Below are positions 11,185-20,015 of a DNA stretch of 64,000 bases, piece by piece. The notes under the pieces are model-generated. The model made no database searches, was not told the DNA's origin, and saw nothing but the letters and a program-made list of their open reading frames with translations. The translations under genes and the position numbers were made by a program. The stretch's first letter is position 1. Every line of letters starts with the position of its first letter. The DNA comes from CAZCDS01 sp964497585 (GTDB lineage: Bacteria; Desulfobacterota; Desulfomonilia; Desulfomonilales; Desulfomonilaceae), in NCBI GenBank assembly GCA_964497585.1, contig CAZCDS010000013.1:1-64000 (forward strand), given 5' to 3'.

Positions 11185-12045
11185 ATGCGGATCCGTACCA
11201 TGAGATCTGATAACTCTTCAAACCGGTTTCAGCACAATCAAGAGCACAATGGGGAGGCACCCTTACAGGACTGGTTTCTGGTGGCAGCCCCTGTAGCTCT
11301 CATCTTCTGCTGCCTGTTGTACATTCCGGTCCGCATTTTCGATCATCAGCTCTTTTCGCTGATGAACGGTCTTCATTCACCGGTTACCGACCATTTCTGG
11401 CTCGGCCTGACGACGTTGGCAGACGGTTGCGTCGCGGGCATGATCCTGGGAGCATTCCTCGTTGTCAATCCGAGGGTAACCGCGCTGGGGCTTTTCCTCT
11501 TGATCGTTTCCGGTATTGCGGTCCAACTGACGAAAGCAGCAATCCCCGCTCCCCGCCCGGCTGCGATCATGCAAACGGTTCATGTGATCGGTCCTCTACT
11601 CAGGGCAGGGTCGTTTCCCTCGGGCCATGCTGCCACGGCAACCGCGGTGGGATTGGCCGTCGCTTACTACGCTCCGTCTCGGGCGGCGGCAGCGGCGGTG
11701 ATGGGTCTCGCGCTGCTTGCGGCTCTTTCGAGGATCTTTGTGGGTGCGCATTTTCCCGGCGACGTGATCGGCGGGATCGCGATATCGCTGGCGATTTTTT
11801 GTCTCACATTGATTCTGATCATTCCTGTGTGGGAGCGGAAGATCGCGGCACAGCCGGTGTTTTCCTCGAGGAAATTCCGATTCCTTTACTGGGTGGAACT
11901 GGTTTTCACCCTGTTTGTCTTGTCAGTGTACGCACACTACTACGCGGATTCCGCGCCGGTTGCCCTGGGAGTATCGGCCGCAGTGCTGATCGTTCTGGCT
12001 TATGGCCGGAGCGCAGCGCGCCACCGGGGAGAGCATTGGAGATGA
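11185..12045 (+). CDS. PAP2-superfamily membrane phosphatase
   Basis: Integral membrane phosphatase of the PAP2/acid phosphatase class, 286 residues with about six helices. The three signature motifs are present: KAAIPAPRP (about 112-120), GSFPSGHA (about 140-147) and SRIFVGAHFPGDV with the catalytic His (about 188-200). Likely substrates are lipid phosphates such as undecaprenyl diphosphate or phosphatidic acid, in the periplasmic leaflet; which one cannot be told. No ribosome site is clear before ATG 11185; an ATG 15 bases later is equally plausible. It sits between the archease and RtcB genes, with a hairpin terminator before rtcB, so a role in RNA repair is not implied. Confidence 0.85.
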   Translation: MRIRTMRSDNSSNRFQHNQEHNGEAPLQDWFLVAAPVALIFCCLLYIPVRIFDHQLFSLMNGLHSPVTDHFWLGLTTLADGCVAGMILGAFLVVNPRVTALGLFLLIVSGIAVQLTKAAIPAPRPAAIMQTVHVIGPLLRAGSFPSGHAATATAVGLAVAYYAPSRAAAAAVMGLALLAALSRIFVGAHFPGDVIGGIAISLAIFCLTLILIIPVWERKIAAQPVFSSRKFRFLYWVELVFTLFVLSVYAHYYADSAPVALGVSAAVLIVLAYGRSAARHRGEHWR

Positions 12046-12123
12046 AAATCGTGCGTCGCACTCTTTCCACAGGTAGTACTCTGTCTTATTATTAATTACA
12101 GAGTTCGTCCGGCTCGTGGAAAG

Positions 12124-12162
12124 CGGGATCAGCAAGTCTTCGGCAAGCGATCCCGTTTTCTT
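12124..12162 (+). terminator. Terminator after the PAP2 gene
   Basis: CGGGATC (12124-12130) pairs with GATCCCG (12149-12155), followed by TTTTCTT. Lies 80 bases after the PAP2 stop and 50 bases before rtcB. Confidence 0.6.
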
Positions 12163-12212
12163 ATGGGAGACGAGGCTGCGCGATTCATTGAGCACGGCAG
12201 GAGTAAATGGAG

Positions 12213-13664
12213 ATGTCAGCCGAAAGAGCGTACGAGCTGAAGAAGATCGACGAGGTGCGGTGGGAAATCCCCAGGACGGGAGGCATGAGGGTTCCGGGTC
12301 GCATCTACGCGGACAAGAGCTTGCTTGACTTGATCCAGAGCGATCGCAGTCCCGAGCAAGTCTACAATGTAGCTCACCTTCCCGGCATCGTCGCCCGCTC
12401 CATGGCCATGCCCGACATCCACTGGGGCTACGGCTTCCCTATCGGCGGCGTTGCCGCGTTTGACCTCGATGAGGGAGTGGTGTCTCCCGGCGGCGTGGGG
12501 TACGACATAAATTGCGGAGTCCGGGTGGCGGTCACAGGGCTCGAAAAAGAGCAAGCAGCAGGCCGGATACGTGAACTGGTCGACGCGCTCTTCTCCCGCA
12601 TTCCCTGCGGGGTCGGCTCCAGCGGAGACATCCGCCTCAGCAGGAAGCAGATGGCCGCGGTGCTCAGAGATGGGGCCGCGTGGGCGGTCCATCAGGGAAT
12701 GGGCGACGAGTCGGACCTTTCTCACATCGAAGATGGGGGAGGACTCGAAGGTGCAGACCCCACGCTCATGAGCGACCGGGCCTTCGAGAGAGGCAAGAAC
12801 CAGTTGGGCACGCTCGGATCGGGGAATCACTTCCTTGAGATCGGGTATGTCGAGGAAGTCTATGATGCCAAGACAGCAAGCCTCTGGGGTCTCGAAAAGA
12901 ACCGGGTCACCGCAATGGTTCATTCGGGGTCGAGGGGTTTCGGTTACCAGGTGTGCGACGAATTCCTCGCTCGAATGGTACGCAGTGTCCAAAAGGAGGG
13001 CCTCGTTCTCCCGGACCGGCAGCTCGCGTGCACGCGGCTCACCTCGTCGCTTGCCCGAGAGTATCTCGCCGCGATGGCGGCCGCGGCGAACTTCGCTTTT
13101 GCCAACCGACAGATTCTCATGCATCTGCTCCGCACGACCTGGGAGGAGGCTCTGGGGCTTTCCCCCCGGGAGCTGAAGTTCCGGTTCCTTTATGACACGT
13201 GCCACAACATCGCAAAAATAGAGCAGCACACCATCGATGGTGAAAAGAGAAAAGTGTGCGTACACCGCAAAGGGGCCACCCGCGCATTCCCCGCGAATCA
13301 CCCCGACCTGCACGACCAGTTCAAAGCCACGGGGCAGCCCGTGCCCATTCCCGGCGATATGGGGAGAGCATCGTACGTGCTCGCCGGCGAGCCCGGCTCT
13401 ATGAAGGAGACCTTCGGCTCAGCGTGCCACGGCGCGGGCCGCCTTCTCTCCCGCAAACAGGCGATCAAAACGACCAAGGGGAGAGCCATAGAAAGGGAAT
13501 TGGCTGACGTCCGCGTCTATTCGAGGTCCCGAGGTAGGAAGACCCTCAGAGAAGAAGTCCCGGAAGCATACAAGGATGTGAGCCTCGTCGTCGATGTGGT
13601 CGAACGGGCCGGGCTCGCCCGCAAGGTCGCCAAGATTAGACCCATGGGCGTGGTGAAAGGGTAG
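12213..13664 (+). CDS. rtcB: RNA-splicing ligase RtcB
   Basis: GTP- and Mn-dependent ligase joining RNA 2',3'-cyclic phosphate (or 3'-phosphate) to 5'-OH ends in RNA repair. 483 residues, full family length. Metal ligands: Cys101 in YDINCGVRV, His206 in GSGNHFLEI, His237 in MVHSGSRG, His331 in CHNIAK. The His406 in SACHGAGR is the expected site of guanylylation. ATG 12213 is preferred over ATG 12207 because GCAGGAG lies nine bases before it but only three before the other. An archease gene lies 1.2 kb upstream. A hairpin repeat follows the stop. Confidence 0.96.
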   Translation: MSAERAYELKKIDEVRWEIPRTGGMRVPGRIYADKSLLDLIQSDRSPEQVYNVAHLPGIVARSMAMPDIHWGYGFPIGGVAAFDLDEGVVSPGGVGYDINCGVRVAVTGLEKEQAAGRIRELVDALFSRIPCGVGSSGDIRLSRKQMAAVLRDGAAWAVHQGMGDESDLSHIEDGGGLEGADPTLMSDRAFERGKNQLGTLGSGNHFLEIGYVEEVYDAKTASLWGLEKNRVTAMVHSGSRGFGYQVCDEFLARMVRSVQKEGLVLPDRQLACTRLTSSLAREYLAAMAAAANFAFANRQILMHLLRTTWEEALGLSPRELKFRFLYDTCHNIAKIEQHTIDGEKRKVCVHRKGATRAFPANHPDLHDQFKATGQPVPIPGDMGRASYVLAGEPGSMKETFGSACHGAGRLLSRKQAIKTTKGRAIERELADVRVYSRSRGRKTLREEVPEAYKDVSLVVDVVERAGLARKVAKIRPMGVVKG

Positions 13665-13693
13665 CACGCTTTGGCCCTGAAGAGTGAATGGTC

Positions 13694-13721
13694 GGGACCT
13701 TTTCGCAAAAAGGTCCTCCCC
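13694..13721. repeat. Hairpin repeat, copy 2
   Basis: GGGACCTTTT, CGC loop, AAAAAGGTCCTCCCC. Begins 30 bases after the rtcB stop and shares the right arm with the elements at 55 and 24,015. Imperfect outer pairing. Confidence 0.6.
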
Positions 13722-13865
13722 ACTCCTCCAAGAAAGCCCGAGGAAAGCACCGGCCGGCCCGATTAGTCTACCTCCTGACGGCCACGACCTGCTATAGATA
13801 GGATCAGGGGATGATGCCCCCGACGTGCAGGGCTTCTATCCGAGTCGGCCTTGAGGGAGCCGGAC

Positions 13866-15146
13866 ATGAAAGTCAGCAACCTGATCATCAGAAACTTCCG
13901 GGCTATTGACAACCTCTCTCTCAATCTGGGCCGTTCCAGAAATACGGTTCTGGTCGGGATCAACGGGTCGGGCAAATCGAGCGTGCTCGATTGCATCGCC
14001 ATCATGTTAGCCGAATTGCTGGACTGGGTGCCCGATTTTCCGAGCGGGAATCGAGGGCTTGAAGCGCGCGACGTGAAGGACCCAGCCACAGAGTGTCTAA
14101 TCGAGATAGTAGTTGAGCATGGCGATCAGACTCAAAGTGCGCGGTTGCGCGCGACTCGTCGAGTCCCTGGAAGCCCTATCGAGATTGACGAAGACGGTCA
14201 AGGAGATTGCCTGCATCACGTATTTGCCGATCTGGATGACATTGACAGACGTTCTACCGTCCGGGTCCCCATCGCTGTGTACTATCCGGTGAACCGGGCG
14301 GTGGTTGAGGTCCCGGTCGATTCGCCCCCCTCACTGGGCCTTGGACAACTCAGCGCATTCGAAGGGGCCCTTGGCGGTGCAAGAGTGGATTTCGAAGGTT
14401 TTTTCAGATGGTTCCGAAATCGTGAGGACATCGAGAATGAGGAGCGAATCACCGATTCGTCATACCGTGACCGAGAAATCGAAGCAGTCCGAAGGGCCAT
14501 CGAAAAGATGGTCCCGGGCTTCTCCAACCCGCGGGTCAGGCGTGCTCCGCCGCGGATGGTCGTTACCAAACGGGACTGGGAGAACGGTGAACCGACCGAG
14601 CTCCAGATAAGCCAGCTTTCCGACGGTGAGAAGTGCCTTATCGCCATGGTAGGGGACATCGCGCGGCGCCTTGCTATGGCCAATCCTGCTTTTGCGGATC
14701 CTTTGCTCGGTGATGGGGTCATACTCATCGACCAGATCGAGCTTCATCTTCACCCCGCGTGGCAGCGTATGATCGTCCCTGCATTGGAAAGGACCTTTAC
14801 CAACTGCCAGTTCATTGTCACCACGCATTCGCCGCAGGTTCTGAGCCAGGTGCGGCCCGAGGCAATATACCTGCTAGAGCGGACACCCGAGGGGATCGCG
14901 GCCTATCGCCCGTCCAGTTCGTACGGGAGAGATTCAAACCGCATACTCGAGGAGCTTATGGGGGTCTCCGAGCGTCCCGAGGAGATACAAAAGGACCTGA
15001 AAGATTATTTCCGGTTCATAGACGAGGGGAACATGTCGGAGGCGGCCAAGTTGCGGGAAAAGCTGGAAAAGGATATCGGGGCCGATGATCCTGAGTTCGC
15101 CCGAGCTGACGTGCTCATACGGCGCAGGGAGATAATCGGAAAATGA
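13866..15146 (+). CDS. ptuA: Septu-type defence ATPase PtuA
   Basis: ABC/SMC-like AAA ATPase of the AAA_21 kind, 426 residues, first gene of a two-gene anti-phage module. Walker A GINGSGKSS (31-39), signature region QLSDGEKCLIAM (250-261), Walker B ILIDQIELHLHP (286-297), switch histidine in IVTTHSPQVL (317-326), and the C-terminal helical segment typical of PtuA. The residue after the Walker B Asp, normally the catalytic Glu (DE), is Gln290, encoded CAG. Start ATG 13866 has GAGGGAG six bases upstream. The next gene overlaps by four bases. In Septu systems PtuA oligomerises and controls the nuclease PtuB. No reverse transcriptase gene is near, so this is stand-alone Septu rather than a retron. 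OLD-family or RecF-like roles are less likely given the HNH partner. Confidence 0.85.
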   Translation: MKVSNLIIRNFRAIDNLSLNLGRSRNTVLVGINGSGKSSVLDCIAIMLAELLDWVPDFPSGNRGLEARDVKDPATECLIEIVVEHGDQTQSARLRATRRVPGSPIEIDEDGQGDCLHHVFADLDDIDRRSTVRVPIAVYYPVNRAVVEVPVDSPPSLGLGQLSAFEGALGGARVDFEGFFRWFRNREDIENEERITDSSYRDREIEAVRRAIEKMVPGFSNPRVRRAPPRMVVTKRDWENGEPTELQISQLSDGEKCLIAMVGDIARRLAMANPAFADPLLGDGVILIDQIELHLHPAWQRMIVPALERTFTNCQFIVTTHSPQVLSQVRPEAIYLLERTPEGIAAYRPSSSYGRDSNRILEELMGVSERPEEIQKDLKDYFRFIDEGNMSEAAKLREKLEKDIGADDPEFARADVLIRRREIIGK

Positions 15147-15796
15147 GGTTCATCAAAAAGGGCCCTGAACCGGAGAGCTTCCTGCAATGGAAAAACGACC
15201 ATGCGAGTAATCCCGGGCTGAGCTATGAACGGCTCAGAAACCCGGTCAAGGCAACCGTCCACCAGGCCCTTGTCCGGGAGCAAGGGTTTATCTGTTGCTA
15301 CTGCTGTAACCGAATCACTTTGGATAAGCACCATATCGAGCACTTCAGGCCGAAGGCCCACTATCCGGAGCTGCAACTGGACTACGCAAACCTTCTGGCC
15401 TGCTGCCAAGGCGGGATCGAGGAGGCCCCTCCCAGACAAGTTCATTGCGGTCACAAAAAGGGCGATTGGTACGATGAGGAACTGATGGTCTCACCGACCT
15501 CTCCTGATTGCAATTCCTATTTCCGATATACGTCTTTAGGGGAGATACTCCCGACGGATGACGAGTCCAGAAGGGCGGCCGGTGAGGCCACAATCGAGCA
15601 TCTCGGCCTGGAGAACGAGAAACTGACCGCGGCACGAAAAAGAGCCTTGGACGCTGTCCTCGAGGTGCTCGACAAGCTCACCGAGGAGCAGGGGCGGCGA
15701 CTCATCCGTACGCTCGGTGAGAGAGACTCGAGCGGGAAGTACACCCCCTTCTGTTCCGCCATCGTACACGTGCTCAAGCAATACTTCTCCGGTTAG
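15143..15796 (+). CDS. ptuB: Septu-type HNH nuclease PtuB
   Basis: 217-residue HNH endonuclease of the TIGR02646/PtuB type, the effector of the Septu module. The HNH core is at about 47-110: ICCYCCNRI (CxxC zinc pair), HHIEHFRPK (His63-His64), the LDYANLLACCQGG segment carrying the Asn, and HCGHKKG. The C-terminal half is helical and charged. Its ATG overlaps the ptuA TGA (ATGA), so translation is coupled. In the known systems the nuclease cleaves nucleic acid after phage infection, with ATP or phage signals sensed by PtuA. All active-site residues seem to be intact here, unlike the altered Walker B in the partner. Confidence 0.87.
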   Translation: MRFIKKGPEPESFLQWKNDHASNPGLSYERLRNPVKATVHQALVREQGFICCYCCNRITLDKHHIEHFRPKAHYPELQLDYANLLACCQGGIEEAPPRQVHCGHKKGDWYDEELMVSPTSPDCNSYFRYTSLGEILPTDDESRRAAGEATIEHLGLENEKLTAARKRALDAVLEVLDKLTEEQGRRLIRTLGERDSSGKYTPFCSAIVHVLKQYFSG

Positions 15797-16074
15797 CCCG
15801 ACTTTGGCAGAAAAGGCTGTAGAGTCAATAAGATCGGTATGTTACGGAGGTATTTTAGCCCGAGGGGCCTTTCTTCAGGGATTGCTCCACGTTTTTCGGG
15901 GCCGAATGATCTCCTGGGATACGCCGGGCAGTTCAGAGAGTCTCTTCAGGTGAGGCTTAGGTGTTGAAGCCTTGCGTATTCTGATACCGAGGCCATCAAA
16001 GACACCGAAAACACCCGTTGACAAGCTTATTGCGCGCGCAAATTGGGCTAAAGACCGCCCTGCCGAGCTCTTAC

Positions 16075-16761
16075 TCAACCCCGTGGGCCGAAGAGAGCGG
16101 TGCCGATTCTGACGAGGGTGGCCCCTTCTTCGACCGCGACTTCAAAGTCGCCGGTCATTCCCATGGAGAGTTCGTTCATTTCAGGGGCGAGGATTCCTTT
16201 GGCCATAAGCCTCTGCTGCAGCTCGTGCAGGCGGGTGAAGTACGGACGGGCCCGATCCGGGTCGTCGAAGAAGGGCGGCATGGTCATCAATCCGAGGAGC
16301 CGGAGCGAAGACAAATTCCGGATGGCCTCGGCCAACTCTTCGGTCTCCTGCTCGGTGATCCCCGATTTTTGCGGCTCCTCCGCAAGGTTGACCTGTATGA
16401 GAACGCCGAGGGTCCTTTCTGCTTCGTGAGCCCGCCTTTGCAGAGCATTGGCGAGACGGACGCTGTCCACGGTTTCGATTACCTGAAAGAGCTCTACTGC
16501 CTTGCCCGCCTTGTTCGTCTGGAGATGTCCGATCATGTGCATCTGGACCGGACCGATGCCCGGCGAGCTGAGGTGTCGCGCAGCCTCCTGAACATAGTTG
16601 TGTCCGATAATTCCAATGCCTGCCGCAACGGCTTCCCGAATCTTCTCGTCGGACTGCGTCTTGGCCGCGGCCACGATGCGCACCCGGTCCGGGTTGCGAC
16701 CCGCCCGAGCCGCGGCGTCTTCGATCCTTTTCCGAATCGCTGCGAGATTCTCGGCAATCAT
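16075..16761 (-). CDS. yggS: YggS/PROSC-family PLP homeostasis protein
   Basis: Pyridoxal-phosphate-binding protein of the YggS/PLPBP family, involved in vitamin B6 balance, with no known enzyme activity. 228 residues, one TIM barrel. The PLP Schiff-base Lys is in IVAAAKTQSDEKI; other family motifs are IGHNYVQEA, HMIGHLQTNKAG, QVNLAEEPQKSG, LMTMPP and ELSMGMTGDFEVAVEEGAT with VRIGTALFGPRG at the end. The usual form IGENYVQE has His in place of Glu here. ATG 16761 overlaps the maf stop by four bases (ATGA), so this is the downstream gene of a maf–yggS pair; an upstream extension of the frame has no family similarity. Confidence 0.93.
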   Translation of the reverse strand: MIAENLAAIRKRIEDAAARAGRNPDRVRIVAAAKTQSDEKIREAVAAGIGIIGHNYVQEAARHLSSPGIGPVQMHMIGHLQTNKAGKAVELFQVIETVDSVRLANALQRRAHEAERTLGVLIQVNLAEEPQKSGITEQETEELAEAIRNLSSLRLLGLMTMPPFFDDPDRARPYFTRLHELQQRLMAKGILAPEMNELSMGMTGDFEVAVEEGATLVRIGTALFGPRG

Positions 16762-17381
16762 GACCGGGGATGTCCCTCCAGAACGTCGACGATTCCCAGT
16801 TCCTTGAGGTCTTTTATTACTTCGCACAGGGGCAGACCCACCACGTTGGTGTACGATCCGGAGATTTCCTGGACAATGCCCGACCCGATCCCCTGGATCG
16901 CGTATGCTCCGGCCTTGTCCATGGGCTCGCCGGTCCTGATGTATCCTTCGATTTCCGCTTCGTTGAGTTCTCTGATGTGGACCTCGGAGCGAACGAACCG
17001 CACGCGGGTCTTGTCCGGGTACCGTGAATTAACGATCGCGTACCCGGTGAACACCAGGTGCGTCCTCGACTGGAGCATGGTGAGCATTCTTTTGGCTTCA
17101 TCCACGTCCGCCGGCTTGCCGAGTATCCTGCCGTCGACGACCACGATGGTGTCAGCGCCGAGTACCCAGGCTCCGGGTACGCGACCGGACACTTCTCGTG
17201 CCTTGGCCAATGCCAGGCGACTGACGTGCTCCGAGGGCTCCTCTCCGTTGAGCAGGGTCTCTTCAACCCGTGAAGGCACCGCACGAAAACGTATGCCCAC
17301 GGAACGGAGCAGGTCGTGCCTCCTGGGAGAGGCCGATCCGAGCACAAGATCCGTGTCTGAAGCTGATCCGGTTTCGCTCAT
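16758..17381 (-). CDS. maf: Maf-family nucleotide pyrophosphatase
   Basis: Maf/YhdE-type nucleoside triphosphate pyrophosphatase (dTTP/UTP or m7GTP class), thought to remove modified nucleotides. 207 residues. Motifs: LVLGSASPRRHDLL at the N-terminus, PSRVEE, LALAKA, VLGADTIVVVDGRILGKP with the catalytic Asp, GYIRTGEPMDKAGAYAIQG and NVVGLPL at the end. Two starts are possible: ATG 17381, which gives the usual short lead before the first strand, or GTG 17435, which would overlap the acylase stop by four bases. Neither has a strong ribosome site; the first is chosen on length. Lies in an acylase–maf–yggS operon on the minus strand. Confidence 0.92.
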   Translation of the reverse strand: MSETGSASDTDLVLGSASPRRHDLLRSVGIRFRAVPSRVEETLLNGEEPSEHVSRLALAKAREVSGRVPGAWVLGADTIVVVDGRILGKPADVDEAKRMLTMLQSRTHLVFTGYAIVNSRYPDKTRVRFVRSEVHIRELNEAEIEGYIRTGEPMDKAGAYAIQGIGSGIVQEISGSYTNVVGLPLCEVIKDLKELGIVDVLEGHPRS

Positions 17382-17431
17382 GCTGTCGATGCCCGTACGA
17401 TACCAAGAATCACCCGTTGAAGGCCGCGGGT

Positions 17432-19861
17432 TCACCGGCGGCTCACTCTTCCCCGGGTGCCGGGTCTAAAGAGAACCGCGCTCATTCCGGTCTGCCTGAT
17501 GTCTGCCTTCACGATCGGATCTCTGAAGTATCGTCCCTGGACCCACGCGCTCATCTGATCCTTATAATGGGTGGAGAAGAAATGCGCGGACGTCCCCATA
17601 GGAGTTATCCCGACCAGTTCCGGCGGATGCGTCATGTCCGATATCTGCCTCAAGGAGACGCCATTACGGACCAGAAAGGGATGGCTGGGAAACCACCCGG
17701 CGAGGTCAATCGTGTCGTCTGAGCCGGCCAGGGAGACAGGCCCGACGTGATAGAGCAATTCGAGAAATCTCGACCTGGCGGTGAGCGGATGGCGAAAGAC
17801 TGCCTTGTGCACGTCTCCCCATTTCCACTTCGACAGATTGCTTCCCATCATTGATGTACCCTGATCGACCGCCTTCTCGAAGCTTCGCCGAAGCACTTTT
17901 CCGGGCCCGGTCTTCCCCAGCCAGTCGGTACGGCCGCCCAGGAAGATCCTTTTGACATTTGTGGCCACGAGTTGATTCTCCCGCGAGAAGCCGAGGAAGC
18001 AATCCTCTCCGAGGCTCTTCCGGAAAAGCTCATCCACCAGCGACTGGTATGTCAGGGCGAAGACAGCAGCCCCCGCGGAGTCCCTCGGCATGCTCAAATC
18101 CCAGGAGCGGAGAATCTCGATTGCTTGCTCCTGGGCCGTGTTAAGAGACTTCCACGCGCCTGCCGCTTTGAGCAGAACCGGAACAAGATCCCAAGCAAGG
18201 GGTGATTTCGTATCCGAGAGGACTTGCTGAAACGTCTGAGGGGATTGCTCCCCCGCGCCGGCCAGAAGCTTGCTGATTCGATTCTTGCGCGAGGCGTCGT
18301 TCCAATAACAGCTTATGAAATAGGGATAATCGGGACCGCCGGGCCGCCCGTCCGAGACCACGAGAGGACCCTCTCCCGAGACCGAGGGCAGTTCGGCAAA
18401 GGGGATGAATCCCTTCCAGTCTTGTACCGCGGTCCAGGCGGGCATCGGTATGATTCCGTCACTCCCGGAGGACCTCACGGGAACCCGCCCCGCCATCTGT
18501 ATTCCGTGGCCACCATCGGAGTCCGCCCAGACGACGTACAAGACGGGAGCGACAAGTGACCGCAACGCGGTGATTATCTCATCCCCTCTCCGGGCCCTGT
18601 TCACGGAATAGAACGCGGGAACGAGTCCGAGCCCATCCCGGGCAGTCCATCGCAGACTCAAGCCTTTGCCGTTGGTCACTTGGGACACCAGAGGCCCCGT
18701 TTCCGTCAGCTTGACCGTCCGTTGTATCGATCTCCCGTTCCTGATCCGGTAGGTCTCCGTAATTTCGCGCAACGGACGCCAGCGATCGACGCGCCAGTAG
18801 TGCTTCGGAGAATCGGAATCGAGTCTCTCCACGAACAGGTCGGCGTCGTCAGCCGGCGTGGAAATAGCGCCCCATGCCACGTATCGGTTGCTGCCCACCA
18901 ATGCCACAGGGACGCCAGGCACAAACGCCCCGGCCAGATGAAAGTCGCCTGCAACGAGTCGTGCCCGGTACCAGAACCCTGGTGCACTGAGCGCCTGGTA
19001 TACCATGCACCCCGCCATGGAATTACCGCTCCGCGTTTTCTCTCGTCCCAGCGCCCAGATGCAACCGCCCCGGAACCCCGGTACCCTCGCAAGGCCGGGA
19101 GAAGAGGCAGCGACACGGAAGATGAGTCCGGCTGGTTGCCATCCGTGAAGATCTGAGACGACCAGCTTCCTCGACGCGGCGGGATCCGTGGGAAAAAGCG
19201 CAAACGCGCGTTTGGGTCCGACGCGTCCCATGATTCGAATCATCACGGGATCCACCCGGAACGCAGGAGAACTCTCCTTTGCCAAGGCAAGGAAGATTCC
19301 GAGCACGTCGTCGACGGAAAAAGGCTCGGGCCGATACTCCAGCAACGAAAATTCGATGGGAAGCTTCCCGGAGTGTCGGGCAAGGTAGAGATTGATCCCG
19401 CGCACGAAACTCTCAATCCACACCCGTTGAGGTTCATTCAATTTGTCAGGCGAATCCTGACTTTGTTTGCCCGCGGATGCAGTCCTCATGAGGTGGTCCG
19501 CGTCGAGGTATTCCCTGCCCAGAATCTCCGCGAGACGTCCCTGTGACGCCCTGCGCAGGAAATCCATTTGCCAGAGCCTATCCTGCGCCATGACATAGCC
19601 GAACACCGTGGCTACGTCAGCCTCGTTGGCACCAATGATGCCCGGAATGCCCTTGCCGTCCCGCACCACGCTTACCTCTGACTTGAGGCCTGGCAGGTCA
19701 ATCCGAGATTGACTGTCAGGCAACAGAGACATCACAAAGAAGTAGATCCATAGCGCGCCGATTCCCGCCAGGACGATGAGCGCAACCGGGATGATCGTAA
19801 AGATCCGCAGCAGCCAGGCGGGATCGATGTCCATTTTGCGCAGCGCTCTCAGGGAACTCAA
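17432..19861 (-). CDS. Penicillin-acylase-family protein with altered nucleophile motif
   Basis: 809-residue Ntn-hydrolase-fold protein of the penicillin acylase (S45) family, with an N-terminal membrane anchor (about 20-48). Family features: DGKGIPGIIGANEADVATVFGY, AQDRLWQMDFLRRASQGRL, the central GFRGGCIWALG (263-271), and LVGSNRYVAWGAIST. In active members the chain is cut before a Ser in G-S-N-x-W and that Ser becomes the nucleophile. Here the residue three before the Trp is Gly266 and Cys267 follows, and the usual N-D-P-H motif downstream is replaced by SMAGCMVYQALSAP. The start is TTG 19861, eight bases after AGGAGG. It leads an operon with maf and yggS. Could be an acylase with shifted Cys nucleophile or a non-catalytic relative. 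Confidence 0.8.
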   Translation of the reverse strand: MSSLRALRKMDIDPAWLLRIFTIIPVALIVLAGIGALWIYFFVMSLLPDSQSRIDLPGLKSEVSVVRDGKGIPGIIGANEADVATVFGYVMAQDRLWQMDFLRRASQGRLAEILGREYLDADHLMRTASAGKQSQDSPDKLNEPQRVWIESFVRGINLYLARHSGKLPIEFSLLEYRPEPFSVDDVLGIFLALAKESSPAFRVDPVMIRIMGRVGPKRAFALFPTDPAASRKLVVSDLHGWQPAGLIFRVAASSPGLARVPGFRGGCIWALGREKTRSGNSMAGCMVYQALSAPGFWYRARLVAGDFHLAGAFVPGVPVALVGSNRYVAWGAISTPADDADLFVERLDSDSPKHYWRVDRWRPLREITETYRIRNGRSIQRTVKLTETGPLVSQVTNGKGLSLRWTARDGLGLVPAFYSVNRARRGDEIITALRSLVAPVLYVVWADSDGGHGIQMAGRVPVRSSGSDGIIPMPAWTAVQDWKGFIPFAELPSVSGEGPLVVSDGRPGGPDYPYFISCYWNDASRKNRISKLLAGAGEQSPQTFQQVLSDTKSPLAWDLVPVLLKAAGAWKSLNTAQEQAIEILRSWDLSMPRDSAGAAVFALTYQSLVDELFRKSLGEDCFLGFSRENQLVATNVKRIFLGGRTDWLGKTGPGKVLRRSFEKAVDQGTSMMGSNLSKWKWGDVHKAVFRHPLTARSRFLELLYHVGPVSLAGSDDTIDLAGWFPSHPFLVRNGVSLRQISDMTHPPELVGITPMGTSAHFFSTHYKDQMSAWVQGRYFRDPIVKADIRQTGMSAVLFRPGTRGRVSRR

Positions 19862-20015
19862 ATGGTTGTACCTCCTGGCCGGTTGTTCATGACGTTGGCA
19901 GGGGAAGGGCGACGGGAAGAGTTACGATTCACCACGTGTAGTTTAGGGCTCACAGGGGCTTGCGGCGAAGGCGGCCCGCTGCGCGCGCCCGGCATCTCTG
20001 ATCCCTCGTTCCCAT

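Noticed and set aside
12216..13313. A 365-codon open frame opposite to rtcB
   Set aside because: rtcB has complete metal and guanylylation motifs; long antisense frames are expected in GC-rich genes.
13665..13865. Retron-type reverse transcriptase or ncRNA before the Septu pair
   Set aside because: Only about 200 bases are available, with a hairpin repeat, and no YADD-type motif exists on either strand nearby.
16018..17469. A 483-codon open frame on the plus strand
   Set aside because: It runs antisense through yggS and maf, which have full family motifs and coupled starts; the plus-strand product has no family resemblance and no ribosome site.
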